Shown in pieces: positions 1 through 5,824 of a DNA stretch of 6,109 nt (positions within the stretch are counted from its first letter, which is position 1; each line of letters begins with the position of its first letter). Under the pieces are notes generated by a model that worked only from the letters and a program-made list of their open reading frames with translations, was not told the DNA's origin and searched no databases. Source of the stretch: Promethearchaeota archaeon (GTDB lineage: Archaea; Asgardarchaeota; Lokiarchaeia; Sigyniarchaeales; Promethearchaeaceae); the NCBI GenBank assembly GCA_014729055.1, contig WJKO01000342.1, positions 1-6,109 of the forward strand, given 5' to 3'. Made by a program: the position numbers and the translations under genes.

Positions 1-448
1 TACCAATATAGACCTTAGGGATACTGAATCCGTCTGGAAAGATTTTTGAATCCAGAGCATGTAGCGGTTTTTTGCTTTTAAAAGGTGTGAATTTCACACG
101 CGTCAGAGGAACAAAAAATACATTATATTTGGTAATTATAGGTTCCCACTTATTTCCGCTTAACCCTTGTTTTATATTGGTAACAACGGTCCGATTTTCA
201 CAAGTATAGATATTTTTCCCCTTGAATCCATCCGTTTTTAATTTCTTAAGAACACCCTCTACTTGCCACGGTGGAGAACTGCAAGCAGGGAAGTATTTTG
301 ACCAAGAAAGATTGAGTTTTACCAATACTTTTTTATCTATATTAAAGTATTTAGTATATTTAGTTGCTTCCATCAATTTTTCATAGTCTTGTAATATTGT
401 TTCGGGCGTGACTTTCTTAAGCCACACGAGTGGTTTTCTTTTTACCAT
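1..448 (-). CDS. DUF362 domain protein, N-terminal part (runs off the left edge)
   Basis: An open frame starts at ATG 448-446 and continues without a stop to the window edge, giving 149 complete codons. I assign it to DUF362 (PF04015) from the pattern: a lysine-rich lead, a VLVKLNLSW strand at about residues 41-49 (the family's 'KpNl' motif), a conserved turn with SSPPWQVEGVLKKLK at 57-71 followed by GF (the helix before the 'v.v.E' strand), a YTCEN strand at 81-85, and IPKVYIG at the truncated end, which in this family precedes the 'inlPklKtH' segment. DUF362 proteins are common in archaea and anaerobic bacteria; some are fused to ferredoxin domains, but no reaction is established here. An in-frame TAG lies 18 nt before the ATG, so this is the longest possible start. 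It lies 75 bp downstream of the PHP gene, on the same strand. The family call is fairly sure; the function is unknown. Confidence 0.75.
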   Translation of the reverse strand, partial: MVKRKPLVWLKKVTPETILQDYEKLMEATKYTKYFNIDKKVLVKLNLSWSKYFPACSSPPWQVEGVLKKLKTDGFKGKNIYTCENRTVVTNIKQGLSGNKWEPIITKYNVFFVPLTRVKFTPFKSKKPLHALDSKIFPDGFSIPKVYIG

Positions 449-459
449 AATTTTTAAAT

Positions 460-475
460 CCCCATTCTAAATAAA
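460..475 (-). promoter_or_regulatory. Possible TATA-like box and weak GGGG ribosome site before the DUF362 gene
   Basis: On the minus strand a TTTATTTA element (475-468) is centred about 23 nt before the ATG at 448, close to the spacing of an archaeal leaderless promoter. A GGGG run (463-460) lies 11 nt before the ATG, rather far for a good Shine-Dalgarno site. Either an independent promoter or read-through from the PHP gene would fit; the signal is weak in such AT-rich DNA. Confidence 0.3.
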
Positions 476-523
476 CAAATGCTAAGTTAAATGTTTTTTT
501 CAAACTTCTAAACAAAATTAAAA

Positions 524-1276
524 CTATTTTTTGTAAAATAATTTATTTTTCCATTTCGTTGACACAGTAAATGCGTGAACAATCGGATTTGATTTTTTTC
601 CGTAACTCATACTCTCTTTATTCATTATTTTCTTCCTTAGATCTTCGGCGGAATAAATTACATCATTATCAGAGCTCTCGAAAAACGTGAAACCGTTACC
701 TATCTCCCAGTGCGTATGTGCATCACTTCCACCAGTTTTTGCCAGATCAAAATATCTTTGGAATTTTACGGCTTCATAAATATATCGTTTGTTGATTATT
801 CTTGAGTTTACAATTTCCACTGCATCAATATATTGCCGAATAACCTCTTCTCTAATAACATCGACCTTTAAATGATTTGACCTTAATTTATCAAATGGAT
901 GTGGAATAACGACTAAACCATTTTTATCTTTAATATCATCAATGACATCAAAGAAATCTACTAAATCTGTATTTAGTGGTTCAGTAATAAATAGACCAAT
1001 CAATTCTCCGATCTCGGTTTCAACTTCCATACCGGGTATAACCAAAAAATCTTCCGCGCTATGTCTTTTCAAGTATTGATATCCATTTAGAGAACTGTGA
1101 TCCGTTATTGCTACTCCCGCTAATCCCTTCTTTTTACTTATTGTCTCTATTTTCCGTACGTCTATGAGAGAATCGTCAGAAAATTGAGAATGTAGGTGTA
1201 AATCATATTTTAAACCCATTGGTAGTTCTTCTGGCATGAATTTCATTTTAAAACCTTCATTTAATTTTTTCGTCAC
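524..1276 (-). CDS. PHP-domain metal-dependent phosphoesterase
   Basis: Predicted soluble PHP (polymerase and histidinol phosphatase) hydrolase. Such enzymes use a di- or trinuclear metal site to cleave phosphomonoesters, phosphodiesters or nucleotides. Numbered from GTG 1276, the whole ligand set is present: LHLH (H27, H29) with D34, TDH (D59, H60), GMEVE (E84), HP (H126), E154 with N157, and GGSDAH (D185, H187), followed by H189. The protein is a single compact domain of about 220 residues with no signal peptide or membrane span. The longest frame begins at GTG 1276, but ATG 1246 (residue 11) follows an AAGG sequence at Shine-Dalgarno distance and still leaves the domain intact, so I prefer a 240-residue protein. 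M14 and M20 are also possible. The gene follows the prenyltransferase gene on the same strand with a repeat-filled gap and is probably co-transcribed with it. Substrate cannot be read from sequence; the TrpH/YciV-like group is the nearest named relative I recognise. Confidence 0.88.
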   Translation of the reverse strand: MTKKLNEGFKMKFMPEELPMGLKYDLHLHSQFSDDSLIDVRKIETISKKKGLAGVAITDHSSLNGYQYLKRHSAEDFLVIPGMEVETEIGELIGLFITEPLNTDLVDFFDVIDDIKDKNGLVVIPHPFDKLRSNHLKVDVIREEVIRQYIDAVEIVNSRIINKRYIYEAVKFQRYFDLAKTGGSDAHTHWEIGNGFTFFESSDNDVIYSAEDLRKKIMNKESMSYGKKSNPIVHAFTVSTKWKNKLFYKK

Positions 1277-1283
1277 ATCTTAG

Positions 1284-1323
1284 CTTGTAAATCCTTGTAA
1301 ATCCTTGTAAATCCTTGTAATTC
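1284..1323. repeat. Four tandem 10-bp repeats between the prenyltransferase and PHP genes
   Basis: The plus-strand unit CTTGTAAATC occurs at 1284-1293, 1294-1303 and 1304-1313, and a fourth copy, CTTGTAATTC, differing at one base, occupies 1314-1323. The block begins immediately after the prenyltransferase stop codon (1326-1324) and ends 38 nt before the preferred PHP start at 1246. On the transcribed strand the unit reads GATTTACAAG, so joined units create repeated AAGGA sequences that resemble ribosome-binding sites. The 10-bp period is close to one helical turn. It may be a slippage-prone simple repeat, a multi-site binding element, or neutral spacer. Confidence 0.9.
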
Positions 1324-2262
1324 CTAAATGAACCACTCGATTTTCCAATAATTACCGATAAATATTAAGACGGCCAATACCAACCCGGCAATAACTAAAG
1401 GCTTGTCAGTAACAGCCCGTTCTGGGCTCCGCGCAATGTGTGGTTTTGTATTCGCCAGATATAAGAAACGCATAATTATGTACATCATCACGGGGATAGA
1501 AAAGAGCATAAATCCACGATTATTTGATAATTCGGGTCCAGCAAATCCTGTAATTTCTCCTAATACACAATACAATGAATATGTCATAAATAAACTAACA
1601 GTAATCAAATTCTGACTACTTCTAATTACTTCATCTGTATATTTTTTATATATTTCTTTATGTTTAACAGCATCTTCTCCACAGAATTCCTTATCTGCCT
1701 TCCTTTTGCCTATTGACAAAAACATCGCAATTTGAAATATCATTAAATGTAACCAAGGAGAAAACTCAATATTTAGTAAATAACACCCAGCCATAGTTCT
1801 CCAAATATAAATAACAGATAGCGTCACAATATCTACGAATGCTATTCTCTTAAGACCAAAATTGTATAAACTTCCAGTGACAAATACTGCTATAACAAAT
1901 ACATTGAATCTAAGTACGTAAGTTGAGGGAACTAAAAAATTCATAACAAAAGTTGACAGAAAAAATGCGAGAAAAAATAGAAAAACGCCTAATGTAATTG
2001 ATAGTTTTTTAGATATTGCGCCCGACGCTATTGGTCGAAGACATTTCTCTTTATGATGTTTATCCTTCTCTAAGTCTATTAGATCGTTAATTATATAATT
2101 AACCGAACTAACCAGACAAATAACTAAGAATCCCAAGAGAATTGGAGGATAATTTGACGGTTGAAATATTTTCCCGCCGAAAAACAGTCCAGCAAATACT
2201 ACAATGCCCTTGTACCATTGTTTTACACGAATAAGTCTTAAAATATCGTGAATTTTTCCCAT
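1324..2262 (-). CDS. UbiA-superfamily prenyltransferase, DPPR synthase-like
   Basis: Integral membrane enzyme of the UbiA superfamily. The sequence most resembles decaprenyl-phosphate phosphoribosyltransferase (DPPR synthase, the actinobacterial Rv3806c/UbiA group), which moves 5-phosphoribose from PRPP onto a polyprenyl phosphate. Seen directly: R12 and KQWYK at 14-18 ('RPKQWxKN' in the family); the aspartate-rich motif NDLIDLEKD at 59-67, followed by RPIASG at 76-81; YNFGLKR at 133-139 with D144; R155 and AG at 158-159; SPW at 168-170; GKRKADKE at 185-192; and SPERAVTDKPL at 279-289, which matches the family's C-terminal 'gePE...Dr.L' segment. About eight or nine hydrophobic spans and 312 residues are normal for the family. 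ATG 2262 starts right at the family's N-terminal motif and lacks a clear ribosome site, which suits a leaderless transcript. Archaea also use UbiA enzymes for digeranylgeranylglyceryl phosphate and quinone synthesis, but the GKR and C-terminal SPE motifs favour the DPPR-like branch. The actual donor and acceptor are unproven. Confidence 0.85.
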   Translation of the reverse strand: MGKIHDILRLIRVKQWYKGIVVFAGLFFGGKIFQPSNYPPILLGFLVICLVSSVNYIINDLIDLEKDKHHKEKCLRPIASGAISKKLSITLGVFLFFLAFFLSTFVMNFLVPSTYVLRFNVFVIAVFVTGSLYNFGLKRIAFVDIVTLSVIYIWRTMAGCYLLNIEFSPWLHLMIFQIAMFLSIGKRKADKEFCGEDAVKHKEIYKKYTDEVIRSSQNLITVSLFMTYSLYCVLGEITGFAGPELSNNRGFMLFSIPVMMYIIMRFLYLANTKPHIARSPERAVTDKPLVIAGLVLAVLIFIGNYWKIEWFI

Positions 2263-2283
2263 AATTTAACTTATAAATGAGAA

Positions 2284-2289
2284 TATAAA
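2284..2289 (-). promoter_or_regulatory. TATA box of a probable leaderless promoter for the prenyltransferase gene
   Basis: On the minus strand TTTATA (2289-2284) is centred about 24.5 nt before the A of the ATG at 2262. Archaeal TATA boxes lie about 25-27 nt upstream of the transcription start, so transcription would begin at or next to the start codon. This agrees with the lack of a Shine-Dalgarno sequence. It implies that the prenyltransferase gene can be expressed separately from the M48 gene 65 bp upstream. Confidence 0.45.
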
Positions 2290-2299
2290 AATTATTCAA

Positions 2300-2315
2300 A
2301 TGTTCTTTTGAACAT
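2300..2315. repeat. Perfect 6-bp inverted repeat with 4-bp centre, possible operator or terminator hairpin
   Basis: The plus strand reads ATGTTC-TTTT-GAACAT, an exact inverted repeat. It lies 12 bp past the M48 stop codon and about 10 bp upstream of the TATA box of the prenyltransferase gene. It could be a dimeric regulator site next to the TFB/TBP platform. Alternatively it is a small hairpin which, with the T-rich sequence that follows on the minus strand (including TTTTTA), ends the M48 transcript. The sequence alone does not decide between the two. Confidence 0.5.
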
Positions 2316-2327
2316 AATTTTGGATTT

Positions 2328-5093
2328 TCAAGGATTAAAAATTGTATGTGGTTTTCTCCATTTAACGAGAAATTGGACAATTTTTTCTCCCAAACTCATT
2401 TTTTCTTTATCTCTTATGGCGATGGTATCATGAGCGAATATTACAGACTCAATTTTACTTAAATTAAATTCTTTTGATTCTCCATATATGGTTCGAATCA
2501 CGATATTTGTCTTACTGTCAGTTTCCGCATTATCTTCATTTATTGCTTGAATATATCCACTTTCTTGATTATTAATTGCTTTCTTTAAATAAATCGTCGT
2601 CCTTATTTGATTTTCCTTCAAATAACTTAACAATTCATATTCAAATCTAGCAGATTCTATATCGTTGTGTATAGCAACCCCGAATTCTTCCTTTTTAATT
2701 ATAATATTATTTAATTGCAACTCTAAAGTGCTTGGGGGTGTTAGATCTTTAGAATCTTCGCCTATGTTATCAGAAACAGTATATCGTTCATTTTCTATCG
2801 TTATTATACTATCATCGTATGTTGAACCCTCAATATATTCTTTTAATCTCATTATAAGAAGAGTGCCCTTATCTTCCAAAAATATTTCTTTACCTACAGC
2901 CTTTCCTAAGTAGTTAAGATTGAAACCTATTTTATCCGTTATTTTCTTCGTAAATATTTGATTTTCGCTTGTAAGGAAGAACATCTTGCCATTTTCTTTA
3001 ATTGTATTTTGGAACTTTTTCCATATTTCTTTATATTTCTTTTTGGTTAATGGTTCTGTATCTGCTGAATTGATTTTACTATCTTGATTGCTATTTTCTA
3101 AGTCGGGTAAACTCAATCCAATTAATGTATATGAATATTTATCTTTTAATTGATATTTACTCCCGATATCAATTTCAATCATACTAATATCCATTATATT
3201 GAGATAAACGAGTTCATCTAAGTTGAGATTTTGCTCTAATTTATTATTAGATCTTTTTTCATAGTGTTCTAATGCTAATTTTAAAGTTTCTCTGTCAATT
3301 TTATTACCTTTTTTAAATTTCTTTACTATATTCTCAGGCAAATTAAAATTAATCGGACGAATTTCAAATGAATAAGGATTTGTAATATCGTCGTTTAGCC
3401 TTATCCCAACTAGTTTTCCAGTGATAATCCGCAAACTTTCTTTATCGATAAAAATAAATCGTTTGCCTATCTCTTGCTTGAACAATTCTTTCTTGTTTAG
3501 ATTATCTAAATATCGACTGTAATCGTCAATATTAAACATGACTTTATATTTCAAATTTGCCATAGCTCTATATTTTTCTTGAGCTTTTTTGTGTTTTTGT
3601 GCAAATATACGTCGGTTCATTTTTGTCATTAAGCTGATAGGTAAAACTGATTCTTCTAAAGGCTTTAATTGTGTCTTTTCTTCACCGTACATTGAAATAA
3701 TCCTGTGGTATGTTGGGGGATGACTATTGAGTAAATTGCTTAATAATGTTAGCCTCTTAGGATAATGCATATTTTTCTTAAGATATTGAGCAGTATCTGC
3801 ATAATTGGTCTTTTTTGTATTCTCACTAATTTCTTCATCGCTTAATAACATAGTATCGAGACCAATTTCACGTCCTCTGCTGTAAAAACCCTCAAGATTA
3901 TATAATCCTTTTGCTAGTTGATTTCCTAAACCCACTCGTTTTGAGTTTAGATCAGCAAATCCCTCCAATATTCGCACAAATACATATATTATTACCGACA
4001 ATCCTATATTTATTAAGAGAAATACCCATAATGGAAATGGTTGTCCCTCTGGGTTAAATGTATAATCATACACTGTCGCAGGCCAACCTAAAAGCCAGAA
4101 CAACAACAATTGAATCGTGCTTATGATTGTTAATGTCAGTGTGTCGGGTATATTTTTTATTGCTCCACGCGTATGGCTTAATTCATGGGCAATTATACCC
4201 GTTATTTCATCTTCGGGGAATGTCTTAATATCTGGGGCGATTACAGCAATTCGTTTATCAAACCATGCACCATATGCCATAGCATTCAAAATCGGATACT
4301 TACCAAATCCCACCTTTACTTTACCCTTTAAATCGATCCTGTCAATTACATTCTCAACAATCTTATGCAGTTTCTCATTATCTGTTCTTTTAATTCCTAA
4401 TGTAAAATCGAGGATAGGACCAGAAATGAAGTATATCAACCAATTTACTAAAATGAGAGCTAGGTATATCCACTCTGTGATATCAAAAAACCATTTTGAT
4501 ATGACACGTACTGCCATCCATGCTAATATGAATAAGAATAGACTTAAATATTGAGGACTTAGAAATCGAAACACAACAATATATTTTCGCCCAAAAAGCG
4601 CAAATCCTAAGATTAACATGATCCAAAAGGACATAGAAAAAGCTGTATCTCTAATAACATCTGTTTCAATTATATTAGCGCTCTTTAAGTAACTATTAAT
4701 CAATCCTGCAAAGAAAATAAAATTATAAGTAACGACAGTAATAATCAAGATTTTATTTAATACTTCATAATCCTTTAATTCCATAATTCCAAAGAGCAAG
4801 TAGATACTTACTGCACCAATAAAACTATTCAGTATATCTTCAGTAGTTAAAAATACCAACACGAATAGAAAACCTAGCACAATTAGATCAAAGGATTCTC
4901 CTCGTTTCCCACGTTTGGTCCAATGAATTATCTCATTAATTAGAAATGCAGTCAAGACAAAATATCCAATAGTAACAATTATATTGGTGACGTTGTCGAA
5001 TTTATAGAAATCAAATATATAAAATATTACCACACTTAATATTAGTAAACTTATTGAAATTGATGATAAGGTAATTCTTTTCTTTTTCTTCAT
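2328..5093 (-). CDS. Large polytopic M48-family zinc metalloprotease with long uncharacterised C-terminal region
   Basis: Predicted membrane zinc endopeptidase related to HtpX/Ste24, which process or degrade membrane proteins. The N-terminal 230 residues hold about eight hydrophobic spans (roughly 9-29, 36-55, 68-84, 87-104, 113-133, 152-168, 182-200, 208-228). The M48 domain covers about 235-470: NAMAYG at 270-275, the HELSH zinc motif at 303-307 (H303 and H307 ligands, E304 catalytic), two further spans near 317-337 and 355-375, EGFAD at 377-381 (E377 third ligand), and SHPPTYHRI at 457-465, the family's C-terminal signature. HtpX is about 290 residues with four spans and Ste24 about 450 with seven, so this protein is far longer. 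Residues about 490-921 are hydrophilic, rich in Lys, Glu, Ile and Asn, and show alternating short strands (for example ITGKLVGIRL near 557 and IVIRTIYGE near 864) that suggest beta-barrel-like modules; I recognise no named domain there. ATG 5093 precedes a Lys-rich start and the first span. The active site looks intact; the substrate is unknown. Confidence 0.85.
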   Translation of the reverse strand: MKKKKRITLSSISISLLILSVVIFYIFDFYKFDNVTNIIVTIGYFVLTAFLINEIIHWTKRGKRGESFDLIVLGFLFVLVFLTTEDILNSFIGAVSIYLLFGIMELKDYEVLNKILIITVVTYNFIFFAGLINSYLKSANIIETDVIRDTAFSMSFWIMLILGFALFGRKYIVVFRFLSPQYLSLFLFILAWMAVRVISKWFFDITEWIYLALILVNWLIYFISGPILDFTLGIKRTDNEKLHKIVENVIDRIDLKGKVKVGFGKYPILNAMAYGAWFDKRIAVIAPDIKTFPEDEITGIIAHELSHTRGAIKNIPDTLTLTIISTIQLLLFWLLGWPATVYDYTFNPEGQPFPLWVFLLINIGLSVIIYVFVRILEGFADLNSKRVGLGNQLAKGLYNLEGFYSRGREIGLDTMLLSDEEISENTKKTNYADTAQYLKKNMHYPKRLTLLSNLLNSHPPTYHRIISMYGEEKTQLKPLEESVLPISLMTKMNRRIFAQKHKKAQEKYRAMANLKYKVMFNIDDYSRYLDNLNKKELFKQEIGKRFIFIDKESLRIITGKLVGIRLNDDITNPYSFEIRPINFNLPENIVKKFKKGNKIDRETLKLALEHYEKRSNNKLEQNLNLDELVYLNIMDISMIEIDIGSKYQLKDKYSYTLIGLSLPDLENSNQDSKINSADTEPLTKKKYKEIWKKFQNTIKENGKMFFLTSENQIFTKKITDKIGFNLNYLGKAVGKEIFLEDKGTLLIMRLKEYIEGSTYDDSIITIENERYTVSDNIGEDSKDLTPPSTLELQLNNIIIKKEEFGVAIHNDIESARFEYELLSYLKENQIRTTIYLKKAINNQESGYIQAINEDNAETDSKTNIVIRTIYGESKEFNLSKIESVIFAHDTIAIRDKEKMSLGEKIVQFLVKWRKPHTIFNP

Positions 5094-5117
5094 GTTTAAA
5101 ATCCCAGAAAGCGTAAT

Positions 5118-5148
5118 TAGATGTATAAACGTCCTAATAAAACATCTA
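5118..5148 (-). promoter_or_regulatory. Candidate M48 promoter: TATA box within a 7-bp inverted repeat
   Basis: On the minus strand TTTATA (5129-5124) is centred about 33 nt before ATG 5093, predicting a leader of only a few nucleotides. Flanking it, TAGATGT (5118-5124) and ACATCTA (5142-5148) form an exact inverted repeat with a 17-bp spacer, one arm touching the TATA box. A protein bound there could occlude TBP. Several other A/T-rich stretches further upstream (5150-5175) could also act as TATA boxes, so the choice is tentative. Confidence 0.35.
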
Positions 5149-5175
5149 TAATTTTATATATAATCTCTTATAATT

Positions 5176-5218
5176 AAAAACTCTGAAAAAAGCTTATTTG
5201 CACTTTAAAAATTAAAAA
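5176..5218 (-). terminator. Series of U-tracts after the Roadblock gene, likely archaeal intrinsic terminator
   Basis: Just past the Roadblock stop codon (5222-5220) the minus-strand transcript would contain four uridine runs: U5 at 5218-5214, U5 at 5211-5207, U6 at 5191-5186 and U5 at 5180-5176. No stable GC hairpin is seen. Archaeal RNA polymerase terminates at such oligo-U stretches without needing a hairpin, so this block probably separates the Roadblock transcript from the M48 gene downstream. Confidence 0.5.
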
Positions 5219-5219
5219 T

Positions 5220-5597
5220 TTATTCAAGTATTTTTGAAATACGTTCAGCTAGACTTTTCATTAATACAAAAATGAGACCCAGTTGTCTATCGCTTCCTAC
5301 GAGTACACATAATAGGCTATGGGCTCCCGCTTGTTGGATAATGATAAGACCATCCTCACCTTCCAATAACACTCTCCGCAGTTTTCCTTTCTCTAATTCA
5401 GTGCTAGCTCGTTCTGCTACGGATAAGATAGCTGCCACCATAGCTGCCACAACACCTTCTTTAGATTCATTTTTTTCTCCAAAACTTGAACAGATCGGAA
5501 GTCCTTGTATGCTAACGACCGTTGAACCTAATATATCCTCATTTTCTGCTTCAAAATTCTTTAAAAGTGTCAAAATCTCCTCTATATGATTACTCAA
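5220..5597 (-). CDS. Roadblock/LC7 domain protein (MglB-like), TTG start
   Basis: A 125-residue single-domain Roadblock/LC7 protein. The family forms dimers that act as scaffolds or GTPase-activating partners for small Ras-like GTPases (MglB with MglA in bacteria, many copies in archaea, LC7 in dynein). The fold can be followed: helix 1 at about 2-18; strands at 24-30 (GSTVVSI) and 32-39 (GLPICSSF), with the typical 'v.s.dGlpi.s' pattern; a long alanine-rich helix at about 45-69 (VVAAMVAAILSVAERAS); strands near 72-78 (LRRVLLEG), 82-88 (GLIIIQQ) and 93-100 (SLLCVLVG); and a last helix at 103-124. There is no signal peptide or membrane span. The start is TTG 5597, chosen because GGAG lies 9 nt upstream and the next in-frame Met is deep inside helix 2. 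No GTPase gene is visible in the window. The gene diverges from the lysine-rich protein gene and is followed by U-tracts, so it is probably transcribed alone. Confidence 0.9.
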   Translation of the reverse strand: MSNHIEEILTLLKNFEAENEDILGSTVVSIQGLPICSSFGEKNESKEGVVAAMVAAILSVAERASTELEKGKLRRVLLEGEDGLIIIQQAGAHSLLCVLVGSDRQLGLIFVLMKSLAERISKILE

Positions 5598-5606
5598 TTT
5601 AGAAAG

Positions 5607-5610
5607 CTCC
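5607..5610 (-). promoter_or_regulatory. Shine-Dalgarno GGAG that supports the TTG start of the Roadblock gene
   Basis: On the minus strand GGAG (5610-5607) is separated by 9 nt from the TTG at 5597-5595. This complements the anti-Shine-Dalgarno end of archaeal 16S rRNA at good spacing and is the main reason to accept the rare start codon. It also implies a leadered transcript, so the start of transcription should lie upstream of 5610; a TTATAAAA element at 5656-5649 is a plausible TATA box. Confidence 0.65.
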
Positions 5611-5781
5611 GATTTACAATATCCTTAAATATAATTTAACTAGCTGTCTTTTATAATTAATTTTTCTTATAATTAAAATAATTTTAATTTTTCTATAAAT
5701 TGAAATCTGCAATCAATGATTTTTTATGTGCTTATAGCCTTGTTGATAGAAAAATTAATGAATAAAGCAATATATACGAAT

Positions 5782-5816
5782 TTTATATACAAATAATATT
5801 CTACATTAACTCAAGG
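5782..5816 (+). promoter_or_regulatory. Candidate promoter and ribosome site of the lysine-rich zinc-finger gene
   Basis: TTTATATA at 5782-5789 is preceded by a purine-rich ACGAA (5777-5781) that resembles an archaeal BRE. Its centre lies about 40 nt before the ATG at 5825, which predicts a start of transcription near 5811 and a leader of some 13 nt. That leader contains AAGG (5813-5816), 8 nt before ATG 5825. The in-frame ATG at 5819 is only 2 nt from the AAGG, so 5825 is the better start. Confidence 0.5.
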
Positions 5817-5824
5817 TAATGTTT

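Noticed and set aside
1273..1278. Minus-strand ATGTGA, a start-stop pair overlapping the GTG start of the PHP frame
   Set aside because: It could act as a minimal upstream open frame, but the six bases are easily met by chance and the real PHP start is probably further in, at 1246.
1284..1323. CRISPR array
   Set aside because: The units are only 10 bp and directly abutting, without spacers, so this is a simple tandem repeat.
1403..1615. 70-codon plus-strand open frame, and a similar 82-codon frame at 2665-2913
   Set aside because: Both are antisense to strongly supported genes, with no ribosome site or family similarity.
2108..2380. 90-codon minus-strand open frame crossing the M48/prenyltransferase junction
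   Set aside because: It overlaps the end of one well-supported gene and the start of another in a different frame, has no family resemblance, and would cover the prenyltransferase promoter.
4117..4554. 145-codon plus-strand open frame
   Set aside because: It lies wholly inside the M48 coding region opposite its HELSH segment; the protein has no recognisable domain and is explained as the antisense of a hydrophobic coding sequence.
5272..5589. 105-codon plus-strand open frame opposite the Roadblock gene
   Set aside because: The minus-strand frame has a full Roadblock fold and a good ribosome site; this frame has neither and is a shadow.
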